IMG/VR virus record: IMGVR_UViG_3300030106_005509
Span: 62,001-126,000 of that record
Direction: 5' to 3' (one strand)
DNA: 64,000 nt
Source: a virus
Within the stretch, counting starts at the first letter, position 1. Each line of letters starts with the position of its first letter. Positions 33,786 through 41,850 of the stretch are shown in pieces. A program made the translations under genes and the position numbers. The notes under the pieces were generated by a model, which saw only the letters and a program-made list of their open reading frames with translations, was not told where the DNA came from and did not search any database.

Positions 33786-34902
33786 TCAAAATATCCTTTA
33801 TGAGCTTGCCTATGTTTTCATGGGAATATTCTTTTGCTCTTTTTATTCCCTCACTCTTCATTGATACGTACTCTTTGTCTCCAGCTTTATACATCTCAAA
33901 GACTTTTCTCATGGCTTTTCTTAATTGATTTACATCAATCGAATACCAATCCTCGTCGCTTGTAAACAGATCTTCAAAGGTGTTTGTCATCCCGTAGACA
34001 GGCTCCCATCTACCCTCAACAAGAATACCAGCATTTTGGATGTAATCAGCCATGCCTCCAGTATTTGAGCATATTGGCGTGTTTCCAAATCCCATTGCAT
34101 CAAAAGCGGGTATAGACCAAGCTTCTCCATAACTTGGCATTACTAAGCAATTACAACTTTTGTGCAAAGCATACAAGTCATCCTCGTAAAGATTGTCTGT
34201 AATTATTAAATCTTCTTTGTAGTCCTCTACACTTGCGTATTTTTTTATACCAGTCTTAACTTGGTCACAAACATCCTTAATTTCCACAGCGCATTGGTCG
34301 GGAGACATGGAGTATCTATTAGACTTTATCAGGATGGAGACAGGCTCATTCTTCCCAAATTCTGTATGGAAAGCTCTTATGAAAGCTTCCATGTTTTTTC
34401 TCTTATTCAACTCTCCGACAAAGTAAAATATAAAGTTGTCTTTGGAGTTTGGTATATCAACCTCTTCGTAGTCTCGCTCAAACTTAGAAAAGCTAGTTGC
34501 ATGAGGGACAACCTTTATTGGTATGTTGACACCGCTTTCTTTGGCCGCATCTACCATTTGGTTGTTGATTACCCAAGCCTCGTCCATCATGTTTATTTTT
34601 CTAGCCCAGTTAGAAGAGTTGAAATTACTGGTTTCGCTAGCGTAAAGAGCTATGTTCTTCTTAAAGTCTCCACTGTATTCCATAAGGTGTGGTAGAGTGT
34701 GCTGGATGCATATTTCTGCACCTCTACTATCTTTAGCTTCAAGATGCAGTAGTTTTTTAGGTATTGTTGGACTGTTTTCGTTGAGCTTTAGTGGTCTTGG
34801 AACAACATCAATGCCAGCACTATCCATAGCCAATATGTAGTCTATAGCGGCTTGCGCCCAGCCAGTTCCATCTCTGTAACAACCTATGTATAAGACTTTC
34901 AT
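33778..34902 (-). CDS. GT4 family glycosyltransferase
   Basis: A protein of 374 residues when started at the ATG overlapping the upstream stop (ATGA, 34902), which gives M-K-V-L-Y-I-G-C; a start at 34950 adds 16 Lys-rich residues. N-K-R-K-N and P-S-Y-G-E-A-W-S-I-P-A-F-D-A-M-G form the GT4 donor site. It is overlapped by the next transferase gene and probably acts on the same glycan. Confidence 0.83.
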   Translation of the reverse strand: MKVLYIGCYRDGTGWAQAAIDYILAMDSAGIDVVPRPLKLNENSPTIPKKLLHLEAKDSRGAEICIQHTLPHLMEYSGDFKKNIALYASETSNFNSSNWARKINMMDEAWVINNQMVDAAKESGVNIPIKVVPHATSFSKFERDYEEVDIPNSKDNFIFYFVGELNKRKNMEAFIRAFHTEFGKNEPVSILIKSNRYSMSPDQCAVEIKDVCDQVKTGIKKYASVEDYKEDLIITDNLYEDDLYALHKSCNCLVMPSYGEAWSIPAFDAMGFGNTPICSNTGGMADYIQNAGILVEGRWEPVYGMTNTFEDLFTSDEDWYSIDVNQLRKAMRKVFEMYKAGDKEYVSMKSEGIKRAKEYSHENIGKLIKDILND

Positions 34903-36536
34903 TCGATTCTTTCCTTGCGTTTTCTTTCCCAGTAGTTTCTTCTTTCGCATAAGTTAGCCGCAAGATTGTAGGCTATTTCTTTGTCAAAAGGCTGGTAATC
35001 GGGTTTTACAAACTTGAAAGAATCTTCATTTAGGTACATGTCTCCAGTACCTTCTATATACATTCCGTAATTGAGATCCCTAATCATTCTTGACTCAAAG
35101 TAAGTATTGAGCCTTTCGGGTTCTCCAAGGACACTAATTATTATCCATTGCACATAATCTTTGACGGAAAGATGCGCTGGAATATCCCTGTCTGGCGTAT
35201 GAAGTCTGGGTGGCGAAAGCCAAGTCTCCTCCTCTGATCTTATCTCTACAGAATCAAAGTAGTCTTCCCACTTTTTGGCTGTTTTGTCCCACTGGTAATA
35301 CTTTTCAAAATTAAGCCTACAATTTTTGGAAAGCATTTCTCTTTCGGCTTCTGAAAGGTTAAAAAAGTTTTCAAGTTCTTTAGCCGCCAAGTCATTATCG
35401 GGTACTGCTCTGTAGCATCCCGTTTCCATTTCTCTGTAAAGTGCTTTAGGCTTTAAGGGCGTGCCTCCTAGCTTTCTGACCACGCTGCTCATGGCTGAGT
35501 AATCTATGCTCATAACGGGGACTCCACACGCAGCAGCTTCTACCTGCGGTAAACCAAACCCTTCGCTGTTAGCATACTGGACATAAAGATCAAAACAGTT
35601 CATAACAGCGGCTAAGAACTCATAGCTAACTCCATTTTTTACACTGGAAAGAACAGCATTTTGCCCTCCGCACTTGGGACATTTTGTCTTGGCATCTGCG
35701 AAAAATGTTGGAAATGCGTGCTTGCAGTCACCGCAGACGTAAGTGAACAAAACCTTTGATGCTATACCGTTTTCATTAAGCAGTTTAGGTATATCCCATC
35801 CAATGTCAGGATAGCTAGTGTGGCAGTATAGATATACGTCCTTGTGACCACTATTCCTTAAATATTTACCAAACGCCTCAAATAAGTCAGGAAACAACTT
35901 CCTTCGCTGATTACGCATGATGGTTCCAATGATTTTACTGTTCCCATCAAACCCCATCATTTCTTTATGTTTGAGCTTATTTTCTGCGGGCTTGTAAGCT
36001 TCATTAGCAGACGGCGGAGCTGAACCCAGACATCTTATAGCTCCTCTGGACTCGGTTTCAAGAACCTCGTGACCCCAATCAGAATAGTTAAAAACACCGT
36101 CAGCATTAGCAAATGTTGAAAGCCATTGTTCATTTTGAGGAGCTGCGTCTACGGTTGGCATGATGACCCAGTGAAATAAATCTCTGTAAGGAGATCTTTG
36201 TTGGTAGTCAAGCATCCAGAAGTCTCGTATATCGAAAACGATATCTGGTTTGAAATCTAGTAATACTTGTTCAAATCTCCACTCACCAAATTGATTTGTA
36301 GGAATTGAATTGTATTCGTCTACCTGAGCCTTATCTGACTGGTCAGGCATATTCTGATAGAATTTCCAAGGAGTGCCAGCACTTATGGCGTCCTTTAAAA
36401 GTCCATAACTAGCAAATTCAGCTAATTCATATTTTTCAGTTTGGTAGAGTCTTCTAAGAACTTCTCTACCGTAGGTCGCATAACCCGTATTTAGATACGT
36501 AGCTTCACCACAAAAAAGTATTCTTTTTTTTCTCAT
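34899..36536 (-). CDS. GT4 glycosyltransferase with inserted zinc ribbon
   Basis: A protein of 545 residues. S-E-G-F-G-L-P-Q-V-E-A-A-A-C-G-V-P forms the GT4 donor site. An insertion carries C268-G-D-C271 and C286-P-K-C289, a zinc ribbon between the GT-B strands that I have not seen as standard in GT4. An extra C-terminal region of about 120 residues follows the catalytic part. It is the first glycan gene transcribed after the sigma-like gene, with ATGA coupling. Confidence 0.82.
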   Translation of the reverse strand: MRKKRILFCGEATYLNTGYATYGREVLRRLYQTEKYELAEFASYGLLKDAISAGTPWKFYQNMPDQSDKAQVDEYNSIPTNQFGEWRFEQVLLDFKPDIVFDIRDFWMLDYQQRSPYRDLFHWVIMPTVDAAPQNEQWLSTFANADGVFNYSDWGHEVLETESRGAIRCLGSAPPSANEAYKPAENKLKHKEMMGFDGNSKIIGTIMRNQRRKLFPDLFEAFGKYLRNSGHKDVYLYCHTSYPDIGWDIPKLLNENGIASKVLFTYVCGDCKHAFPTFFADAKTKCPKCGGQNAVLSSVKNGVSYEFLAAVMNCFDLYVQYANSEGFGLPQVEAAACGVPVMSIDYSAMSSVVRKLGGTPLKPKALYREMETGCYRAVPDNDLAAKELENFFNLSEAEREMLSKNCRLNFEKYYQWDKTAKKWEDYFDSVEIRSEEETWLSPPRLHTPDRDIPAHLSVKDYVQWIIISVLGEPERLNTYFESRMIRDLNYGMYIEGTGDMYLNEDSFKFVKPDYQPFDKEIAYNLAANLCERRNYWERKRKERIE

Positions 36537-37030
36537 AGATTGGCTTCTCTTATCCTGTCAAATATATCATCAAGTTTATTCGCTAGAACAGACTTGGTAC
36601 AACCTAGAAAGTCACATATCTCTTTAGATGTGTAGTTTTCTAATTTTAATTTAATTATAAACGTTTGTTCTTGAGTAAGCCCATCTGGAACATAGTCAAA
36701 AAAGCTCTCTTTTATATAGTACTTAACTTTTTCTGTTTTTGCTAACAAAGAGCTGTCAAATACAACATGACTTTTTTTATTCTTAGTCTTTAGTTTTAGT
36801 ATTTGATTTTTTACGCAAACGCTAGCATAAGTTGAAAATTTAGACTTTTCTTCATCATACGTTCTTATCGCTTTTAACAGGCCAATTAAACCAGCCTGTA
36901 TCATGTCGTCTAAACTATGTCCCTCAGAAAGAAAATAAAGAGCTTGACTAACAACTAGCCCATAGTTTTCTTGGACAAGATGCTCTTCAAGCTCTGTTAT
37001 ATCTATATCTGTTTGGTTTTTATTTTGCAT
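36533..37030 (-). CDS. Small sigma-70-like factor
   Basis: A protein of 165 residues. D-D-M-I-Q-A-G-L-I-G-L-L-K-A-I with Y-D-E-E-K-S-K-F-S-T-Y-A is sigma region 2 (core binding and -10 recognition). The C-terminus Y-T-S-K-E-I-C-D-F-L-G-C-T is a region-4-like HTH. It is probably a phage factor that redirects host RNA polymerase. It sits between ssb and the glycan genes, so it may control late genes; the TATAAT-only motifs in this window are candidate targets. Confidence 0.82.
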   Translation of the reverse strand: MQNKNQTDIDITELEEHLVQENYGLVVSQALYFLSEGHSLDDMIQAGLIGLLKAIRTYDEEKSKFSTYASVCVKNQILKLKTKNKKSHVVFDSSLLAKTEKVKYYIKESFFDYVPDGLTQEQTFIIKLKLENYTSKEICDFLGCTKSVLANKLDDIFDRIREANL

Positions 37031-37427
37031 CTAATGTTTCAGACAGTTTATCACCTGAACTGGCATCATCTGAAACATTAGAATAGTCTGTATTAAAAAG
37101 TTTGAACTCTTTAACTCGAAATCTAGTCTTAAATTTTTTGTTCCCACTCTTGTCAGTCCAGCTGTTGTTTCTCGCTGAAGTTACTACGTCTACTATATCG
37201 CCCTTCTTGCAATACTTGCCCAAAGTAGAGGCTCCTGTATCCCAAGCTTCAAAGTCAAAATAGTTAACGCTTTTCTTTTTCTTATACTCACCGTCAGATA
37301 TCTTTTCTTTTCGATACTCAGTAACAGCTAAGGTAAACTTGCAAAGTTGCGTGTTTTCTACCTTAACAATTTCTGGATCTTGCGTAAGTCTTCCGATGAA
37401 TCTGCAATAGTTTGAAATAGTGTTCAT
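37020..37427 (-). CDS. ssb: Single-stranded DNA-binding protein
   Basis: A protein of 135 residues with a GAGGAG ribosome site. N-x-C-R-F-I-G-R-L-T-Q-D-P-E and F-T-L-A-V-T-E-Y-R match bacterial SSB; Y-F-D-F-E-A-W and K-Y-C-K-K-G-D-I-V-D complete the OB fold. The tail is Ser/Asp-rich and acidic but lacks the usual D-D-I-P-F end. It binds ssDNA during replication and recombination. Confidence 0.9.
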   Translation of the reverse strand: MNTISNYCRFIGRLTQDPEIVKVENTQLCKFTLAVTEYRKEKISDGEYKKKKSVNYFDFEAWDTGASTLGKYCKKGDIVDVVTSARNNSWTDKSGNKKFKTRFRVKEFKLFNTDYSNVSDDASSGDKLSETLDAK

Positions 37428-37446
37428 GGCGCTCCTCGTTAGGTCT

Positions 37447-37461
37447 TATATTAATAATATA
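37447..37461 (-). promoter_or_regulatory. Palindrome upstream of ssb
   Basis: A perfect 15-base inverted repeat (TATATTA-T-TAATATA as read on the minus strand) in the 57-base gap before ssb, one of the few gaps in the replication block. It could be an operator or a promoter core. The gap also separates ssb from the polymerase C-terminal gene, so a promoter here would make sense. Confidence 0.45.
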
Positions 37462-37484
37462 CTTCTGTGGGTGTTTAATTGCAA

Positions 37485-39047
37485 CTAAAGTTCGTACATT
37501 TCATCAACTATTATGCCAGCTCTATCGCCAGAGGAAGCTTTTCCAACTAAAAGTATATTATTTCCAATATATGTAATATTTTTGTGTTTTATCCAAGACT
37601 CGTTAAACATTGTTACGTTTTCTATAGAACCTGTACCATCTTCTACCTGCATGAACACCATCTCTTTTCCCGCAGCTTTTCCTTTTGTCGGTATGTACTT
37701 ATTATACTCAACTATGGTGGCAGCAATTTTTACAGTGCCGATCTTTCCATTGATAATGTCTTTGCAGGTTGTGTCCGACTTGCTTGTGTCGTAGGTATCA
37801 ATTTCGGAAAAGGTTAGTGGTGTGCCGTAGTAATTTGTTTCAGTCTGTATTATCCAGTTTGGATCGTCTTCAAGAGACATCGGTGGGTTTTCTAGCATGT
37901 CAACCAAAGACATGACCATCTCAAGCCTGTTTTTGTTTGCTACCCCACCGCCTTCTTTTTTAGGTCTTGCTAAGCTTCTTAGTAAAGGAATTAGACCTTC
38001 GTAGTCCTTGTAGTTTTCTTTAACCCATTCCTGCTCTTTTTTAGAAAGCTCTTGCACAGTAGTAAATTCATACTTCATCTTTTGTCTAGACACACCCATT
38101 ACAGACACTACACCAGACTCTATCATTGCCTGTATATATGTTTTGTTTACTTCTCCGCAAGTTTCTATCAAAAATTCATACCAAGACATCTCGTGTGCGT
38201 TTTCAGGTAGCTTGTCAACTATCGAATTGATAGCCCTCTCTCCCAGTGACTTGACATTAGTAAGTCCGAAGTAAATTTTGCCATCCTTTACTACAGTTTC
38301 CTTGTTCATATATTTTAACGAGGGAGGATGGACGTTGATGTCATTGGACTTTGCGTCAACCACAAGTTCCTTGACTTCTTTTTGAGGGTCAGGCTTCCCA
38401 CCTGAGTGTTTGAGATAGTTTGAGTAAAACTCCAGTGGGTAGTGGGACTTTGCGTAAGCGCTCCAATAGCTACATATTGCATAGCTTACAGAATGAGATT
38501 TGTTGAACGCATATCGACTTGACTTTTCAATCCAGCTAAATATTTCTTCAGCGGTCTCTTTGTCAACTATGTTTTGTTTTTCAGCACCTTCTATAAAGTC
38601 TTCTTTGACTTTTGCCATCAGGTCAGCTTTTTTCTTACCAATAGCCTTCCTAAGATTGTCTGCATCCTCTAGTGTGAATCCAGCCAGCTGCTGCGCTATC
38701 TGCATCGACTGCTCTTGGTAAACTAATACCCCTTGAGTCTTTTTAAGTATTGGTTCAAGAGATGGATGGATATATGTGACAGACTCTTTTTCATTTTTTC
38801 TGTCTACATAATGCTGTGTCATAGTTTTACCATCAACAACAGCTTTTAGACATCCGGGACGAATGATAGCTATAAGGTCAGAAAGCTCTTCTATATTATT
38901 AGGCTTTACTCTTTTTGCCCAACTTTTACCTAAGCTACTTTCTAGCTGGAATACGCCTTTCGTCCTACCGCTAGATATTAAATCCCAAGTATCTTGGTCG
39001 TCAAAGTGCAAATTCTCTGCATCAAAGGTGGATGTTTCCATCTGCAT
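37485..39047 (-). CDS. dnaE: DNA polymerase III alpha, C-terminal part (split DnaE)
   Basis: About 520 residues, starting at the ATG at 39047 or 39041; the TTG at 39059 is less likely. It opens in the finger region (T-K-G-V-F-Q-L-E-S) and contains I-R-P-G, Y-Q-E-Q-S-M, Y-A-F-N-K-S-H-S-V-S-Y and a C-terminal OB domain. It therefore covers the part of DnaE after the catalytic aspartates. Residues D, D, D lie in the other piece (39940-41850). No intein sequence is present at the junction. The two parts presumably associate to form one enzyme. Confidence 0.85.
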   Translation of the reverse strand: MQMETSTFDAENLHFDDQDTWDLISSGRTKGVFQLESSLGKSWAKRVKPNNIEELSDLIAIIRPGCLKAVVDGKTMTQHYVDRKNEKESVTYIHPSLEPILKKTQGVLVYQEQSMQIAQQLAGFTLEDADNLRKAIGKKKADLMAKVKEDFIEGAEKQNIVDKETAEEIFSWIEKSSRYAFNKSHSVSYAICSYWSAYAKSHYPLEFYSNYLKHSGGKPDPQKEVKELVVDAKSNDINVHPPSLKYMNKETVVKDGKIYFGLTNVKSLGERAINSIVDKLPENAHEMSWYEFLIETCGEVNKTYIQAMIESGVVSVMGVSRQKMKYEFTTVQELSKKEQEWVKENYKDYEGLIPLLRSLARPKKEGGGVANKNRLEMVMSLVDMLENPPMSLEDDPNWIIQTETNYYGTPLTFSEIDTYDTSKSDTTCKDIINGKIGTVKIAATIVEYNKYIPTKGKAAGKEMVFMQVEDGTGSIENVTMFNESWIKHKNITYIGNNILLVGKASSGDRAGIIVDEMYEL

Positions 39048-39705
39048 ATGCTTTCTCAAAGTTTACATTAGGTGCAAATTTTCTGTGCATTTTCATAAAT
39101 GCTATCAATAGGTTGGCGGTGTCTTTGACATCCTGCAATGCGTCATGAGCATTAGTTTTGTCCATGCCTAAAAGGTCTCTCATAGAGTCCATACTCAGGG
39201 ACTTTATGTCAGGATTATTCTCCATCCACATCCATACGGTGTGCATGAGGTCTAGCTTGTGTATTGGGTTGAACAAGCCTTGCCTGCCAGTTTTGTTGTG
39301 TTTAGGGCCGTATTGCTCACACATCCGATCAACAATCGGCATGTCAAAACCAATAATATTGTATCCAGCAGCGAGTGGTGCATAGTAGTTAGTCTTCTTA
39401 AAGTTGTACTTGTTTACAAAGTCTGAAAACTTTTTCCATACAGTCTTGGGTAGAGGAGCTTTTGCTAAGTCTTCCCTATTTTTTCTAGTTATAGCTAACG
39501 CTTCATCTTCTAAAGGATCAAGCCCCATTTCAATCGCTTTGTCATCATCGAGTATCGGCCTTATTTCACTATTAAAATATCCACCGGGCTGTATGGTCAG
39601 CTTTCTCCCATGTATAGCTACAGCAGCTATCTGGGTAGGCTGTGTCTTGTATGGGTTTCTAGAACCCGTTTCAAAGTCAAATACAATTATGTCCCTATAA
39701 TTCAT
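39022..39705 (-). CDS. DEDDh 3'-5' exonuclease (epsilon-type)
   Basis: A protein of 227 residues. V-F-D-F-E-T-G is ExoI, G-Y-N-I-I-G-F-D is ExoII, and N-A-H-D-A-L-Q-D is ExoIII with the DEDDh His. It is the likely proofreader for the split DnaE. It is encoded between the two polymerase pieces and overlaps the C-terminal piece by about 26 bases. Confidence 0.88.
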   Translation of the reverse strand: MNYRDIIVFDFETGSRNPYKTQPTQIAAVAIHGRKLTIQPGGYFNSEIRPILDDDKAIEMGLDPLEDEALAITRKNREDLAKAPLPKTVWKKFSDFVNKYNFKKTNYYAPLAAGYNIIGFDMPIVDRMCEQYGPKHNKTGRQGLFNPIHKLDLMHTVWMWMENNPDIKSLSMDSMRDLLGMDKTNAHDALQDVKDTANLLIAFMKMHRKFAPNVNFEKAYADGNIHL

Positions 39706-39965
39706 CTTATCTTCCTTCTTATTTTTATAAACTCGTCTAAAGCCTCATTAAAGTTTTCATAAATCTTGCTGAATGGAACTTTTTTGTTTCCAGACTTTAC
39801 GAGAGCTTTTGGATGAGTGCAGTGTACTTGGTACACATGTTTTTCATTATGTGTTTTGTAAAATTGTTGTATCGCTGATATCGAAAGAGATCTAAAGTCA
39901 TAGTACCCTTTGGAAGAAACGGCTATGCATACTCTCTGTCTAATCGTCTTGTTGTTCGAGGTCAT
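39702..39965 (-). CDS. Small basic hypothetical protein
   Basis: A protein of 87 residues, basic, with no motif I recognise. It overlaps the end of the N-terminal polymerase gene by 26 bases and the exonuclease gene by four (ATGA). Its place between the polymerase pieces suggests a role linked to replication, but the sequence shows nothing more. Confidence 0.5.
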   Translation of the reverse strand: MTSNNKTIRQRVCIAVSSKGYYDFRSLSISAIQQFYKTHNEKHVYQVHCTHPKALVKSGNKKVPFSKIYENFNEALDEFIKIRRKIR

Positions 39966-41850
39966 CTCTTATTCCCATTACTTTGTCTAATAGTGATATG
40001 CCAAGCACATCAAATTTAACATGTCCCATAGATTCCAGATCGTTCATTTCTAATCCGGCTATCTTGTCTGTATTTGTTTTGTCTCTGACCATTGGGCAAA
40101 CCTCGTTGAGATTGTTTGAGGAAATCACAACTCCAGCTGCGTGCTTACCTTGAGACTTGAATGTACCCTCAAGACGCATTGCTTGCTCGAAGAGTTTTGA
40201 ATAATCGCCCTCCAGCGAGCCGTCATCATTCAACCTGCAATAGTCTCTGAGAGAGTCTGGTTGGTTCATGAGCGTCCATTGTATAACAGATGGCGAATCC
40301 ATAGAAGCAAGCTGATCAGATATCTCTTGTTCTGGAGGCAGACTTTTTGTTATTGAATTCATTTCGTCAAAGCCACAAGCCTCGTTCATCCTCAAGACTT
40401 CTTTTAGGGCGCTGCGACCTTGAAGCCTACCAAAAGTAACCATCTGGCTAACTTTAGAATGTCCATACTTTTCCCTAATATAGTCTATCACTTCATCTCT
40501 TTTTGATGCTGGCACGTCTATGTCTATATCAGGTAATGAGACATGGTCTTTTGTATTTCTTCCAGAGTTATAGAATCGCTCAAAAATTAATCCGTATTCA
40601 ATAGGATCGACATGTGTTATTCCAACTAGATAAGAAACCAAGCATCCTGCTGCGGAGCCTCTTCCCGGACCCGGAATCCAACCGTTAGATCTCACGTTAT
40701 TTACTATATCTCTAACTATAAGAAAATAACCTGACAGTTTAGCATCACTAATAACTTTTAGCTCTTTTTGCACCCTGTCTGCGTATAGTGCTTTTGCCTC
40801 TTCTAAGTTTACCTTGCCAGATGTTTTTAGTAACTTAGACCAACCCTGTCTACAAAGCTCTCTCAGGTACTGCTCTTCATTGTATTCTTCTGGGCATTTA
40901 AATTCTGGAAGCATGGGTTTGCCGAGTATGTCATAATCTTCGCACATATCGGACACAAGCATTGCATTTGCTATCTCGGCTTCTGTGTTAACAGCTTGTA
41001 TCTCCTCTAAGGAGGGTATGTGGAAGTTGCTAGACTTCATAAAGCCGGAAAAACCAACCTCTTCATTGTTGTTTAGCTTGCTTCTTATTTTTCTTAGCGT
41101 TGTTTTCATTGAAGAACACAGCAATAACATGTGATCTCCAGAGTCTTGTTTAGTTGGGTAGTGTGAATCCGCTGTTGCTACGGTTGGTATCCTTAGCTTT
41201 TTAGCTATATACCTCATACCCTGAGCTACTAATTTAGCCGCCGGAGAATTTTCTTGATCAATGCACTGAACCTCTATCAAAAAGTTATCTTTACCAAAGA
41301 CATCCATATAGGTGTATGCCATCTTCGTGACATTTTCCACCCAATTTGGATCTACAAATTTCTTTACCTCTCCTTCTGTATCCTGATTGTAAGCAGACTT
41401 ATAATCTGTAAATATTGCATTAGCCATATCGCTTCCAAGATGGCCGCTAAAAGCAATTAGATTGCCATCCGCATAATCTCCTAGAGTTTGTAGATCTATT
41501 CTAGGTCTATAGTAGAAAAGCTCTTCGTCGTTACTCCTCGAAACAGCCTCAATTAAATTATGCCAACCCTTTTTATTCTTAGACAGGACGCATAGATGGC
41601 TCAAGCTTCTATTTTCAGGAGACTTCAGTCTTGCGTCTGGGCTTAGATAAAACTCGCATCCCAGTATGGGTTTTATATTTTTAGACCTGCAAGACTTTGA
41701 GAAAGAAACAGCTCCAGATATAGTTCCATGATCTGTTAGCGCGCAAGACGTAAACCCAAGCTTGCTACATCTTGATGCAATCTGGTCTGGCTTTGAGAGA
41801 CCATCTAGAAGACTGTAGTGACTATGCAGGTGTAGTGGTGTCCAATTCAT
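39940..41850 (-). CDS. dnaE: DNA polymerase III alpha, N-terminal part with PHP and palm
   Basis: A protein of 636 residues. L-H-L-H-S-H-Y at residues 6-12, D-H at 40-41 and A-D-S-H at 227-230 keep the PHP metal site. G-P-G-R-G-S-A (394-400) is the phosphate-binding loop. P-D441-I-D443-I-D and K-F-D614-V-L-G supply the three palm aspartates. The gene stops 22 residues after D614, where the family normally runs on into the fingers. The rest is at 37485-39047. ATGA overlap with the nuclease gene upstream. Confidence 0.9.
   Translation of the reverse strand: MNWTPLHLHSHYSLLDGLSKPDQIASRCSKLGFTSCALTDHGTISGAVSFSKSCRSKNIKPILGCEFYLSPDARLKSPENRSLSHLCVLSKNKKGWHNLIEAVSRSNDEELFYYRPRIDLQTLGDYADGNLIAFSGHLGSDMANAIFTDYKSAYNQDTEGEVKKFVDPNWVENVTKMAYTYMDVFGKDNFLIEVQCIDQENSPAAKLVAQGMRYIAKKLRIPTVATADSHYPTKQDSGDHMLLLCSSMKTTLRKIRSKLNNNEEVGFSGFMKSSNFHIPSLEEIQAVNTEAEIANAMLVSDMCEDYDILGKPMLPEFKCPEEYNEEQYLRELCRQGWSKLLKTSGKVNLEEAKALYADRVQKELKVISDAKLSGYFLIVRDIVNNVRSNGWIPGPGRGSAAGCLVSYLVGITHVDPIEYGLIFERFYNSGRNTKDHVSLPDIDIDVPASKRDEVIDYIREKYGHSKVSQMVTFGRLQGRSALKEVLRMNEACGFDEMNSITKSLPPEQEISDQLASMDSPSVIQWTLMNQPDSLRDYCRLNDDGSLEGDYSKLFEQAMRLEGTFKSQGKHAAGVVISSNNLNEVCPMVRDKTNTDKIAGLEMNDLESMGHVKFDVLGISLLDKVMGIRDDLEQQDD

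Noticed and set aside
39940-41850. A split intein at the DnaE junction, as in cyanobacteria
   Set aside because: The N-terminal piece ends L-E-Q-Q-D-D without a Cys-led intein block, and the C-terminal piece has no intein C-block or His-Asn end before its extein-like start.
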